Source of the DNA: Phyllobacterium sp. T1293
GTDB taxonomy: Bacteria; Pseudomonadota; Alphaproteobacteria; Rhizobiales; Rhizobiaceae
DNA: 64,000 nucleotides
Assembly: GCF_020731415.2 (NCBI RefSeq)
Contig: NZ_CP088275.1
Span: 1-64,000 of the forward strand
Direction of reading: 5' to 3'
This document shows positions 26,269 to 34,938 of the stretch, piece after piece (positions within the stretch are counted from its first letter, which is position 1; each line of letters begins with the position of its first letter). The notes under the pieces are model-generated. The model had not been told where the DNA came from. It did no database searches and saw only the letters and a program-made list of their open reading frames with translations. Position numbers and translations under genes: made by a program.

Positions 26269-27006
26269 CTAGCCAACCACGACGGTCGCCTTGCCTGACA
26301 CCCGACTGTAAAGATCAATAATATCCTGATTGATCAACCGCACGCAGCCCGATGACATCGACTGACCAATCGACCACCACTCGGGCGAGCCATGAATACG
26401 ATAACCCGTATCAGCACCGTCCTTGTAGATATAGAGGGCGCGTGCTCCCAGCGGATTCTGCGGTCCCGGCTCCATACCATTCTGATACTGAACGAGTTCA
26501 GGCTTGCGCTGGATCATTTCGCGCGGCGGCGTCCAACGCGGCCATTCCTTCTTATATTGAATATTGGCGCGGCCACTCCACAGGAAGCCGGCCTTGCCGA
26601 TGCCGACGCCATAACGAATAGCATCGCCCCCCGGCTGCACCAGATAGAGGAAGCGCTCCTGCAGCCGCACAACAATTGTTCCCGGCTGTTCGCCCGTCGG
26701 ATCAACGACGATCTGACGGCGGAATTGGGCCGGTACTTTCTGATATGGAATGGCGGGAAGCGAATAAGGCCCCTCCTGCACTGCCGCATACATCACGTCG
26801 GGGACCGTCACGGATTTATCAATGCTGATTTGCGGACGAATACTGCCGGTTGACGTATTATCGACACCCATATCCGGAAGTTCGAATGTCTGTGAACAGC
26901 CCGACACACCAAGGACGGCAAGTGAACCCGCGCCTAGCAAAAGATGACGGCGGGAAATGGCTGGGGTCTGCAGACTGTTGATGACTGCCTGATTACGCTT
27001 GGACAA
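26269..27006 (-). CDS. L,D-transpeptidase (YkuD domain), probable Tat lipoprotein
   Basis: 245 residues. Arg19-Arg20 begin a Tat-like signal (SRRHLLLGAGSLAVLGVSGC), and Cys37 sits in a lipobox-like VSGC, so the protein is probably a periplasm-facing lipoprotein. The catalytic motif is HGSPEWWSIGQSMSSGCVRL, with the nucleophile Cys and the HG and R of the YkuD domain. PQNPLGARALYIY is also conserved. The enzyme makes 3-3 crosslinks or anchors proteins to peptidoglycan. The frame opens with TTG; no ATG in the signal region fits better. Confidence 0.87.
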   Translation of the reverse strand: MSKRNQAVINSLQTPAISRRHLLLGAGSLAVLGVSGCSQTFELPDMGVDNTSTGSIRPQISIDKSVTVPDVMYAAVQEGPYSLPAIPYQKVPAQFRRQIVVDPTGEQPGTIVVRLQERFLYLVQPGGDAIRYGVGIGKAGFLWSGRANIQYKKEWPRWTPPREMIQRKPELVQYQNGMEPGPQNPLGARALYIYKDGADTGYRIHGSPEWWSIGQSMSSGCVRLINQDIIDLYSRVSGKATVVVG

Positions 27007-27125
27007 CTCGGTACTCGCTTACAACTGTGGCAATTGGATAAAACTCTATGGAAATGTGGTTTATAAAGAGTGAATCGGAACCGGACCATTTTAACCATAA
27101 TACTTGTGAAGGAATCATGCGCGCG

Positions 27126-27339
27126 GTTGACAGCTGTCAACTCGCATCGGAATCGCAGTTTAATTGACATATCAGCCACTCCTCGAAGCGCCGGATGACC
27201 GGCCCGTGTAGGATGAGTTGCTTGTGAAATGGGAACAGAAGTTCCGCGCAGATCGTCATGCGGTAATCACAATAGCTCGTCGAGTGATCCCGCTGGACGG
27301 CTTCGGCTCTTCCGTACATCCGAGTTGACAACTGTCAAC
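27126..27339. repeat. pair of inverted 22-bp repeats, each containing a palindrome
   Basis: The left copy (27126-27147) contains GTTGACAGCTGTCAAC, a perfect 16-bp palindrome. The right copy (27318-27339) is inverted and agrees at 20 of 22 positions. They enclose 170 bp in the 389-bp gap between the L,D-transpeptidase and symporter genes. They may be operators or the ends of a small element. A 60-residue minus-strand frame between them is not convincing. Confidence 0.6.
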
Positions 27340-27342
27340 TTT

Positions 27343-27376
27343 ACAACAAAAGAGACGCGGCATTTCCACCGCGCCT
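27343..27376 (-). terminator. rho-independent terminator of the symporter gene
   Basis: An 8-bp stem with one G-U pair (27353-27360 with 27369-27376), followed on the minus strand by CTTTTGTTGTAAA. It lies 20 bp after the symporter stop. Confidence 0.7.
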
Positions 27377-27395
27377 CAATATCCTCATCACCTCA

Positions 27396-28763
27396 TCAGG
27401 CAGCCGAAGCAACCGCAGACGGATCAATGACATCTATCGTTGTCGTGCTGTCATAACGGCTTTGATCAAGAATGCCCTGACGTTTGGCAACGATCGTCGG
27501 GATCAAAGCCTGCCCTGCAACATTCACCGCGGTGCGACCCATATCAAGGATTGGATCAACTGCCAGCAAAAGACCAACACCTTGCAAAGGCAGACCCAAT
27601 GTCGACAGTGTCAGTGTCAGCATAACAATAGCGCCGGTAAGACCCGCCGTTGCCGCCGAACCAATCACTGAGACAAAAGCAATCAGAACATATTCCTGCA
27701 TACCCAGTGGCACGTTATAGAACTGTGCAACAAAAATTGCCGCGATAGCGGGATAGATTGCAGCGCAGCCATCCATCTTTGTCGTAGCACCCAGTGGAAC
27801 CGCGAAAGCCGCGTATTCGCGCGGAACCCCCAAATTGCCCTCAGTGACAGCTTCCGTTACAGGCAGTGTTCCGATGGATGAGCGCGAAACAAAACCGAGC
27901 TGAATTGCGGGCCAGGCACCCGCGAAAAATCTTGCCGGGTTAAGACCATTCACCAAAAGCACGATCGGATAGACAATGAAGAGCACCAGACCCAACCCGA
28001 TATAAACCGCTGCAGAAAACCATCCGAGCTGAGCCAGAGTTTCCCAGCCATATTGTGCAACCGCATTTCCCAAAAGTCCGACGGTGCCAATCGGCGTCAA
28101 GCGAATAACCCACCACAATATCTTCCGCACCACCGCCAGCAGTGCTTTATTGAAATCGAGAAACGGTTCGGCCACGGCACCAACGCGCAGTGCTGCAACA
28201 CCCACGACAATCGAAATGATGACAATTTGCAGCACGTTGAAGGACAGGTAGGTGCTGGCGCTCCCATCGGAGACTTTTGTTGACGCCTGAAGGCCCAGCA
28301 TATTGGACGGCACAAGCCCCTTCAAAAAGTCCAGCCACGATCCCGTCGAGGAAGGGACAGCAGCCGTAGTAGCAAGCACAGCGGAGTTGATCCCCGGCTG
28401 AATAATGAGCCCGAGGCCGATTCCGATAACCACTGCGACAAGTGCCGTTATCGCGAACCATAGCAAAGTCTGCCAGACGAGCGCGGCCGCATTGTTCAGA
28501 GCGCGCAGATTACTGATGCTCGCAACAATGGCCGTAAAGATTAAAGGCGGCACGAGCGCGCGCAGTAATTGCACGAATATGGAACCCACCGTTTGCAGCG
28601 TAACGGCGAGCCAGTTTGCATTGCCGGCAACATCTTTCCCGATATCACGCGCGATGAGGCCCAGAACAAGCCCGGCAATCATGGCAAGCGTTACCTGAAA
28701 CCCGAACGAACGATAGAATGGTTTTGGGTTGGCGGAGGAAGAACCAGGCGGTGTTTTGGTCAT
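27396..28763 (-). CDS. dicarboxylate/amino acid:cation symporter (DAACS family), divergent motifs
   Basis: 455 residues with the eight-helix, two-hairpin DAACS layout: PPLIFTAIVASI after the first helices, the serine-containing hairpin 1 FVSRSSIGTLPVTEAVTEGNLGVPREYAAFAVPLGAT, and helix 7 with TKMDGCAAIYPAIAAIFVAQFY. GltP/DctA members usually have a Ser-rich SSSATLP segment and NMDGT in these places; here they read RSSIGTLP and KMDGC. The Asn-to-Lys change at a cation-site motif suggests altered ion coupling or substrate. The gene is monocistronic and divergent from the AraC gene. Confidence 0.87.
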   Translation of the reverse strand: MTKTPPGSSSANPKPFYRSFGFQVTLAMIAGLVLGLIARDIGKDVAGNANWLAVTLQTVGSIFVQLLRALVPPLIFTAIVASISNLRALNNAAALVWQTLLWFAITALVAVVIGIGLGLIIQPGINSAVLATTAAVPSSTGSWLDFLKGLVPSNMLGLQASTKVSDGSASTYLSFNVLQIVIISIVVGVAALRVGAVAEPFLDFNKALLAVVRKILWWVIRLTPIGTVGLLGNAVAQYGWETLAQLGWFSAAVYIGLGLVLFIVYPIVLLVNGLNPARFFAGAWPAIQLGFVSRSSIGTLPVTEAVTEGNLGVPREYAAFAVPLGATTKMDGCAAIYPAIAAIFVAQFYNVPLGMQEYVLIAFVSVIGSAATAGLTGAIVMLTLTLSTLGLPLQGVGLLLAVDPILDMGRTAVNVAGQALIPTIVAKRQGILDQSRYDSTTTIDVIDPSAVASAA

Positions 28764-29082
28764 TTCGATAATCTCGCTAAGGGGAACACTGTGAAAACAA
28801 TCGCGCCCGCGACTCGTCAGAAGACAGTCAGCTTACCACCAACAATAGATCGCCAAGAACAACGAATTCCCGAATTCTGTTGCTACTCAACTATTTCTTT
28901 CCAGAATCCCGTCATCGCAAGCACAGGAATGCCTCCGTACTAAAGTCGTATTTACGCGTCGGGAATGTTCAAGTAGCAATACAACCTAAACTTACATACA
29001 AGAATTTTTCTATCATACCTTGCATTTAAATCCTGCACGCCAATTTCAATCACGTCTCAATTTTAAGCCTGGAATTGAAGCA
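28764..29082. other. 319-bp divergent promoter region
   Basis: This separates the symporter (minus) and the AraC-type regulator (plus). Two GAATTC palindromes separated by two bases (28864-28877) are the only local symmetry noticed. No small gene is convincing. Confidence 0.4.
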
Positions 29083-30042
29083 ATGTTCGATAAATTTACG
29101 GATAGCTATCCGCTCCGCAAACCTGTTCTGCACAGTCCGACACCGCCTGCGACCATAGAGGCGCTGCCTCTATTTCGCAGCGCTGAATTCTACAATCTAC
29201 CCCTCGACAGGGTACATCATCTCAAAGAAACCCAAGTCATCTGCGGTTCGACCTACAACCCAATCGACGTTAAATCGAATGGGTTGGCCGACCAGCTTTT
29301 CTACATCTTCATCGTGAGTGGTCTTGTCGAAAGCCACAATACCCAGACCCATATATCAACCGTGCTAAGAGCGGGGTCAGCTGGGGTTATCACCAACCAT
29401 GCCTCGACAATACTCAAACTGGGGCGAGGGTGTCGTTGGCTGGCTTTCCGGGTGCCGCTTTCGCTCGTACGAAGCCAGTTTGGGATATGGTCGAGAAAGT
29501 TTTGCTTTCAGACTCCCAAATTTTCAACAGTTCCGGATTTTCACAACCATCCAGTGTCTGGTCTTTATCAAACACTCGAGCTTCTGCTTGTTAAAAGAGG
29601 GGAGGGGGAAAGAGCCCTGTTGGACGCGAGCTATGAGCAACTGCTCATGACCCAGCTCTATGCAATGGCTCCGCATAATCTTAATGGTGGAAATGCCAGC
29701 TTTCAGTCCCCTTGTCCCCGGCAACTCCGTTACGCCGAAGATTTCATGCGCAACAATCTCTATGTCTCGATAGCGATCAACGACATAGCTCGGGCAGCAG
29801 GTTGCAGCACAAGAACCTTGCAACGCATATTCAGACACTTTCGCGATGCGACCCCCATCCAAATTCTATGCCGTTATCGAATTGCGGAAGCGCACGACCT
29901 CATGGTCAGCGGCAAGGCGAGAACGGTGACTGATGTGGCTGCCAATCTGCAATTTTCAAATCCGGCACGCTTTGCCGTCATGTACCGCGAAGCCTACGGT
30001 CAAAAGCCATCAGCTGTCATCAGATTTTACAACGCGCAATGA
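29083..30042 (+). CDS. AraC family transcriptional regulator
   Basis: 319 residues. The N-terminal half is an AraC-binding-like sensor domain (about 40-190), and the C-terminal 100 residues carry two helix-turn-helix units: VSIAINDIARAAGCSTRTLQRIFRHF and RTVTDVAANLQFSNPARFAVMYREAYGQKPS. The ATG at 29083 was preferred to an upstream TTG at 29020. It lies divergent to the symporter and 132 bp before the Hint-domain gene; either could be a target. Confidence 0.83.
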   Translation: MFDKFTDSYPLRKPVLHSPTPPATIEALPLFRSAEFYNLPLDRVHHLKETQVICGSTYNPIDVKSNGLADQLFYIFIVSGLVESHNTQTHISTVLRAGSAGVITNHASTILKLGRGCRWLAFRVPLSLVRSQFGIWSRKFCFQTPKFSTVPDFHNHPVSGLYQTLELLLVKRGEGERALLDASYEQLLMTQLYAMAPHNLNGGNASFQSPCPRQLRYAEDFMRNNLYVSIAINDIARAAGCSTRTLQRIFRHFRDATPIQILCRYRIAEAHDLMVSGKARTVTDVAANLQFSNPARFAVMYREAYGQKPSAVIRFYNAQ

Positions 30043-30174
30043 AATCCAAGCATGCGTTGCGCAGGCTTTCCAGACCAACCGATGAGTTAATTTCGCACAG
30101 GATATTTCGATAACTCCCTTTAACGGCGCCCACCGCTTTTCAATCACCAAATCACTTTAAGAAGGAATACGACC

Positions 30175-31356
30175 ATGGCGAAAGCACCACAGAAACCGCC
30201 GATTAAGCTGGATCTGGGCGGAGGGAATGCTCTTACAATCGATGGTGCGCAGATCACTTCAGACGGACTGATCAATGTCGGCGCGCTTAACAGCGCAAGA
30301 ATAGATTTGATCAACGGCGCGCAACTTACGGTAAATTCAACGGCTCTTGGCATCAAAGCTCTAACAAATATCACCTATGGGATAGGAAACAATTGCCAGC
30401 TGGTATTGAAGGAACCAAGCGTAAAAGTCGATATTTTGAACAAGACAACCATCGATTTCAATGAATCTGCAGGTACAGGCGTTCTTGAGTATAAGCCCAG
30501 TGACGTAGCACTCGCCCTGGCCGATCCCATTAAACTCATCAATCTTCACCAAGGGGACAAGATCAAGGTTGATGGCGCGACATCAGCTAAGATTATCGGC
30601 AAAGAACTCGTTTTTCGCACGAGCGGGCTGCTTGGTCTTGGCGGAACGGTCAAGTTTGCTATCGATCCGAATGCAACTTTTGCATTTGTCCAGAAAGACG
30701 GTGAAGTCACCATTAAAATACCCTGCTTTCTCTCGGGCACACTCATCGCAACACCTTTGGGAGAGGTTCCGGTTGAAAAGCTTGGGAAAGGTGATCTTGT
30801 CTACACGATGAATGGCAATGCCGTTCCAATCATCTGGGCTGGACGGCGTACCATTAATCCCAAAGCCGTCGACAGATTACGCGAGCATGTGCCCATTCGC
30901 ATTCGCCCCGGAGCGCTCGATCATGGCACACCGAACCGCGACCTCTACATATCTCCAGACCATTGTCTGTTTTTGAACGGAACACTGATCCCGGCGAAAT
31001 TTCTCGTCAACGGCAGATCCATAACACAGACTGCAACACTCGAGCCCTTCACCTATCACCACATTGAACTCGAACGGCACGATATACTGATCGCGGAAGG
31101 TGCCTATGTTGAAAGCTACCTCGATCTTGGCAACAAAGCGATGTTTCTGGAACCGGGAACGCTCATGTTTACCGCCCCTGCCAGCTCCAGAAAGGCCATC
31201 CACTGCTACCCCCCGGTTTATTCCGGCTCAATCCTCAACAGTATCCAGACAGCGCTGGAGCAGCGCGCAGGCGAACTTGGCTACTTCAAGGATAGAAAAG
31301 AAATATCCCGGGAATCAACGGTCAATGTGTTTCCTTTTTATAAGCGAATACAATGA
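30175..31356 (+). CDS. Hint_2 (Hedgehog/intein-like) domain protein
   Basis: 393 residues in two parts. Residues 1-183 form a beta-rich, Asn/Gly/Leu-rich region of short strands (LDLGGGNALTIDGAQI, INGAQLTVNSTALGI) like a filamentous or adhesin-type solenoid. Residues 184 to about 330 are a Hint_2 domain: Cys184 in PCFLSGTLIATPLGEVPVEKLGKGDLV and His263 in YISPDHCLFLNG are the expected autoprocessing residues. It lacks a Sec signal, and the usual intein C-terminal His-Asn is absent, so protein splicing is unlikely; cleavage or ester formation at Cys184 is possible. Similar proteins occur widely in alphaproteobacteria without known function. Confidence 0.8.
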   Translation: MAKAPQKPPIKLDLGGGNALTIDGAQITSDGLINVGALNSARIDLINGAQLTVNSTALGIKALTNITYGIGNNCQLVLKEPSVKVDILNKTTIDFNESAGTGVLEYKPSDVALALADPIKLINLHQGDKIKVDGATSAKIIGKELVFRTSGLLGLGGTVKFAIDPNATFAFVQKDGEVTIKIPCFLSGTLIATPLGEVPVEKLGKGDLVYTMNGNAVPIIWAGRRTINPKAVDRLREHVPIRIRPGALDHGTPNRDLYISPDHCLFLNGTLIPAKFLVNGRSITQTATLEPFTYHHIELERHDILIAEGAYVESYLDLGNKAMFLEPGTLMFTAPASSRKAIHCYPPVYSGSILNSIQTALEQRAGELGYFKDRKEISRESTVNVFPFYKRIQ

Positions 31357-31400
31357 GTTAGACCAGAAGGTATGGGTCGGCGTTCTGCCGCTATCTTTCT

Positions 31401-32174
31401 CTAGCGATAGGCGGCAGTGCGATCAAGGAAGTCGTGAGAATGTACAATCACCATATCCCGATCAATGAAAACAATGGCATAGGCCGGTGGCTCGAGCGTC
31501 GTCATGATCCTGTCGGGCGTGAAATCGAGGGCATTCTGATGGTTCGTGCCCCTGATGACGCTGACAGGAATACCGCGCCAGCTACCGGCCACCGGCCGGT
31601 GAGCATGTCCGACAAAAATGTGCCTGACATTGCCATGCTCGCGCAACAAGGCATAAAGCGCATCCGCTTCAACGAGACCCAGCCCGTCAATTAACGGCAT
31701 AAACATGGGGAAGGGAGGATGGTGCAGGAAGAGAAACACCGGCTTATCGGCAGCCTCGGCCAATCGGCGCTTCAGCCATGCCTGCCGTGCTTCGTCCAAA
31801 CGCCCTTCGACAAAGCCTTCTGACAGGCTATCGAGGAATATCAGGCGACCTTCTGCGGTATCGACAACACTTTGGACGAAACCATCTTCCGGTGTAACTG
31901 AACCAAAGACCCGGAGGAAAGCGCTGCGATCGTCGTGATTGCCAAGAAGCAGCTTGTATGACGGAATGAGCTTTTCCAACTCGCCAGCCAATGCCCGATA
32001 CGTGTCGTCACCGCCCGTATCGCTGAGATCGCCCGTAAAGATCACCAATTCGGCGTCCGCATGGTTCTCATTGATGTTGGTAATGCAGGCCTGCAGATTT
32101 TTCAGGGGATCAAGCTCGCACAGCATATCGCCGGGCGTGACAAGGTGGAGATCGGTAACCTGTATGATTTTCAT
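31401..32174 (-). CDS. metallophosphoesterase, CpdA/GpdQ-type phosphodiesterase
   Basis: 257 residues with all calcineurin-like metal motifs in order: VTDLHL (D-x-H), FTGDLSDTGG, LLGNHDDR, FLHHPPFP and FVGHAHRP. These define class III phosphodiesterases such as CpdA (cAMP) and GpdQ (glycerophosphodiesters). The start at MKIIQVTDLH (32174) is where the fold begins. It is the last gene of a unit with a LacI regulator and an ABC importer, starting 10 bp after the LacI stop. This favours a catabolic role on an imported phosphodiester, though second-messenger turnover cannot be excluded. Confidence 0.87.
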   Translation of the reverse strand: MKIIQVTDLHLVTPGDMLCELDPLKNLQACITNINENHADAELVIFTGDLSDTGGDDTYRALAGELEKLIPSYKLLLGNHDDRSAFLRVFGSVTPEDGFVQSVVDTAEGRLIFLDSLSEGFVEGRLDEARQAWLKRRLAEAADKPVFLFLHHPPFPMFMPLIDGLGLVEADALYALLREHGNVRHIFVGHAHRPVAGSWRGIPVSVIRGTNHQNALDFTPDRIMTTLEPPAYAIVFIDRDMVIVHSHDFLDRTAAYR

Positions 32175-32184
32175 GGGAAGAAGC

Positions 32185-33231
32185 TCAGGGTTTGGTTGAT
32201 GCAGAAATGCGGGCACTGCCGCGCAGAACAATGTGTGTGCTCAGACGATCATGTACGGGCGGACGATCCGGTTCAGACTGCCGCTGATCTAGAAGTGCCA
32301 CGGCGTGTTCAGCCATGAGAGCGGGGTCCTGACGAAAGGTTGTGAGATTGTAGGTATCCCACGCGGCCTCGGGTATGTCATCGAAACCGATGACGGAGAG
32401 ATCGTCAGGTATGTTCAGACTGGTATGCCGTCGAACATGGTCAATGAGACCAAAGGCCACCAGATCGTTGACACAGAACACCGCCTGCGGACGCTCATTG
32501 CCAGCAAAAAGCTGCCGGGCCGCTTCCTGCCCGCCGGCATAGTCCGAATTGCCACCATGACCCATGATCACTTTTGCACCATGGGCTGTTGCTTCCCGGC
32601 AAAAACCGTTCTCGCGTTCAACGGTGGTGGGTGTACGGGAAACCGTTCCGGCAAAACCCAATGTCCTGAACCCATTGGCAAGGAAAAGCCGGGCAGCCTC
32701 GCGGCCTGCACCTTCATTGTCGATATTGACGTCATCGGCGCCGGTTTCGGATCGCCCAAGCACAATGAGCGGCTGACCGTTACGCCGGGCGAGTTCAACG
32801 AAAGATGAGGGCGGCGAGCCCGACAGAATAATTGTCGCCTCGGCACGATAACCGAACAGCGTTTTCTGCGCCGCCACCAGTTCTTCTTCCGTACGGCCGG
32901 TATTGATAACAATCGGTACACTGCCGCGATGGATCAGCGCCTTGGTCAAAGCCGCGACGAGATGTGAGCGATAGCCGAGTTCCGGGTTGGTAACAACGAG
33001 CCCGACGAGACGGCTTGTTCGCGCCAGCAAGCCCCGCGCCAGATCATTGACCTGATAGCCAAGCTCTTCAGCGGCAGCCATGATCTTTTCACGCTTCTTG
33101 GCCGAAACGCTGGCACCGGGTGTAAACGCCCGCGACACCGCGGAACGGGAAACACCAGCTTTTTTCGCCACCTCGACAGCACTGACGTAATGCTGTGTTT
33201 TTTTCGATGGTTCGTCGCCGTTCGAATCCAT
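32185..33231 (-). CDS. LacI family transcriptional regulator
   Basis: 348 residues. The helix-turn-helix is VSAVEVAKKAGVSRSAVSRAFTPGASVSAKKREKIMAAAEELGYQ, with hinge residues NDLARGLL, followed by a periplasmic-binding-like effector domain (SRLVGLVVTNPELGYRSHLV ... FDDIPEAAWDTYNLTTFRQDP). Two ATGs are close together; 33231 is preferred because AAAGGA lies 6 bases before it and touches the earlier one. It follows the second permease gene with almost no gap, so it is encoded inside the operon it probably regulates. Confidence 0.88.
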   Translation of the reverse strand: MDSNGDEPSKKTQHYVSAVEVAKKAGVSRSAVSRAFTPGASVSAKKREKIMAAAEELGYQVNDLARGLLARTSRLVGLVVTNPELGYRSHLVAALTKALIHRGSVPIVINTGRTEEELVAAQKTLFGYRAEATIILSGSPPSSFVELARRNGQPLIVLGRSETGADDVNIDNEGAGREAARLFLANGFRTLGFAGTVSRTPTTVERENGFCREATAHGAKVIMGHGGNSDYAGGQEAARQLFAGNERPQAVFCVNDLVAFGLIDHVRRHTSLNIPDDLSVIGFDDIPEAAWDTYNLTTFRQDPALMAEHAVALLDQRQSEPDRPPVHDRLSTHIVLRGSARISASTKP

Positions 33232-33241
33232 GCTCATTCCT

Positions 33242-34051
33242 TTAGTGACCAACTTTGGACAATACATCGGCCCGCAAGAATCGTTCCACCACCAGCATAA
33301 AGCCGATAGACGGGATGAGTAGCAGCAGGGCGGTGATCGAAGCAATCTGATAGTTGCCGCCCGACCCCGCCGTATAGAGCAGCAAAGGCAGAGTATTCAC
33401 ATCAGGGGCGCCGACGAAATAGCTCCCTGTGAACTCGTCAAGAGATTCCAGAAACACAAAAATCGCGCTGGCGAGCAGTCCGGGGGCGGCAAGGGGCAGT
33501 GTCACGTCGCGAAAAGCCCGCATGGGACCTGCACCGATGGAACGCGCCGCTTCCTCCAGATCAACCTGTACGGCGGAGAATGCCGCCGTCGCAATCCAGA
33601 CTGCATAGACGAGACCATGGGTAACATGAACAAGCACAACCCCCATGATCGTACCGTTCAGGCCGATCTGGTAGAAGAAGCGGGCGATATTCACGTAAAC
33701 GGGCAGATTGGGAAAAGCCTGCGGAATGAGGAAGGCGAGCAGGATCAGGCTGCGGGACGGTAGTTTCAGCCGGGACAGGGCGTAACCGGCGGGCACCGCC
33801 AGCGCCAGCGCCACCACCACGGTCAGGCTGGCCACCACAATGCTGGTCAACAGCGATTCCATCGCATTGCCGCGCGGCGAAAACACCCGTTGCCAGAAGC
33901 TGAAACCATACTCCAGCGGCAACATATGCGGAAAATACCATTTCTCCGCCACGGTCCACAGCAGCAGATTGGTCAGTGGTCCAAAAATGACAAAGGCCAG
34001 CAAACCAAGGACAAGCGCGCGCGGCAGCCACCAGAAATCAATTCGAGCCAT
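33242..34051 (-). CDS. ABC transporter permease (Fe/polyamine/phosphonate class, PotC-like)
   Basis: 269 residues, six membrane segments. The coupling loop with the EAA motif is VDLEEAARSIGAGPMRAFRDVTLPLAAPGLLAS. The hydrophobic architecture fits the PotC half of heterodimeric importers. It is the second permease of the operon and its start codon overlaps the stop of the first permease by one base. Confidence 0.87.
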   Translation of the reverse strand: MARIDFWWLPRALVLGLLAFVIFGPLTNLLLWTVAEKWYFPHMLPLEYGFSFWQRVFSPRGNAMESLLTSIVVASLTVVVALALAVPAGYALSRLKLPSRSLILLAFLIPQAFPNLPVYVNIARFFYQIGLNGTIMGVVLVHVTHGLVYAVWIATAAFSAVQVDLEEAARSIGAGPMRAFRDVTLPLAAPGLLASAIFVFLESLDEFTGSYFVGAPDVNTLPLLLYTAGSGGNYQIASITALLLLIPSIGFMLVVERFLRADVLSKVGH

Positions 34052-34872
34052 TATGAACGCTCCTTCACCGACTGGCGCAGATAGATGAGCGCAACACCGG
34101 CGGTTAACAGCAGCGATATCATACCAAGTGCATTGGCAACGCCGTAATCACCATGGGCATTGATCCGGAAGGCAATATCCGCCGTCAGCATGGTGGGTGA
34201 TTGGGCATTGATCATCAGCGGCACCGAAAGCACCGACATCATGGTGACGAATGAGAGGATAAGACCGACGAGCAGGGTGCCAGCGATTTGCGGCACAACG
34301 ATCTCGATCAGGATGCGCAGACGTGATGCGCCGAGATTGCGCGCCGCTTCAATGGTGCTGCGGTCAAGCGAGGCCATGGCTCCCGCAACCAGCAGCGTAA
34401 CGAAGGGCGTTTGCTTCCAAACGAAGGCGATGACAATGCCGCGCCAGTCAAGAAAGCCGACGGTTTGCAACGGCGTCAGCACGCCAAGACTGACAAGGAT
34501 GTTATTCATCAGGCCATTCTTGGCAAGGAAAGTGCGCAGGACCTGACCGACAACAATAAATGGAATGAACATGGGCCAGCGATAGAGCCATCGCAGGACG
34601 GCAACAGCGCGGGGGTTTTCGCCCAGCGTCAGATAACCGCCAATGGCGATAGAGAAGAGGCCGATGAGCAGAGTGGATACGCCGACAATCAGCAGCGTAA
34701 AAATCATGTCGCTGGAATAGAGTTCGAAGGATTTGGTGAAATTCCCGAGGCCATAGCTATCCCCGACCACAAAAGCCCCGATGATCGAGGCGCCAAGCGG
34801 CACGATGAAAAACAGCACGATCATGACCAGTGCCGGGATCACAAGAAGGATAGCGAGAAGGCGTTTCTGCAT
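34051..34872 (-). CDS. ABC transporter permease (PotB-like)
   Basis: 273 residues beginning QKRLLAILLVIPALVMIVLFFIVPLGASIIGAF, typical of the PotB/PhnU half. The coupling loop is STIEAARNLGASRLRILIEIVVPQIAGTL. It pairs with the 33242-34051 product and is read after the binding-protein gene, from which it is separated by a very stable hairpin. Confidence 0.87.
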   Translation of the reverse strand: MQKRLLAILLVIPALVMIVLFFIVPLGASIIGAFVVGDSYGLGNFTKSFELYSSDMIFTLLIVGVSTLLIGLFSIAIGGYLTLGENPRAVAVLRWLYRWPMFIPFIVVGQVLRTFLAKNGLMNNILVSLGVLTPLQTVGFLDWRGIVIAFVWKQTPFVTLLVAGAMASLDRSTIEAARNLGASRLRILIEIVVPQIAGTLLVGLILSFVTMMSVLSVPLMINAQSPTMLTADIAFRINAHGDYGVANALGMISLLLTAGVALIYLRQSVKERS

Positions 34873-34895
34873 CGGAACATTCCAGAGAAGGGGAG

Positions 34896-34923
34896 GGGAC
34901 CACTGACCGAAGTCAGTGGTCCC
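34896..34923 (-). other. very stable intercistronic hairpin with a UUCG tetraloop
   Basis: A perfect 12-bp stem (34896-34907 with 34912-34923). Read on the transcript strand (minus), the loop is C(UUCG)G, the classic extra-stable tetraloop. It lies 16 bp after the binding-protein stop and has no U-tract, which fits 3'-end protection of the receptor message. Confidence 0.7.
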
Positions 34924-34938
34924 GAAGAGTACGCGCTA

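Noticed and set aside
27137..27319. 60-residue minus-strand frame between the inverted repeats
   Set aside because: It begins and ends inside or beside the repeats, lacks a ribosome site and resembles nothing known; kept only as part of the repeat finding.
30175..31356. Intein within a host protein
   Set aside because: The Hint motifs are present, but no C-terminal His-Asn/Cys-Ser junction or split host enzyme is found.
31385..31417. Terminator at the end of the phosphodiesterase gene
   Set aside because: A bulged 11-bp stem overlaps the stop codon, but no T-tract follows on either strand.
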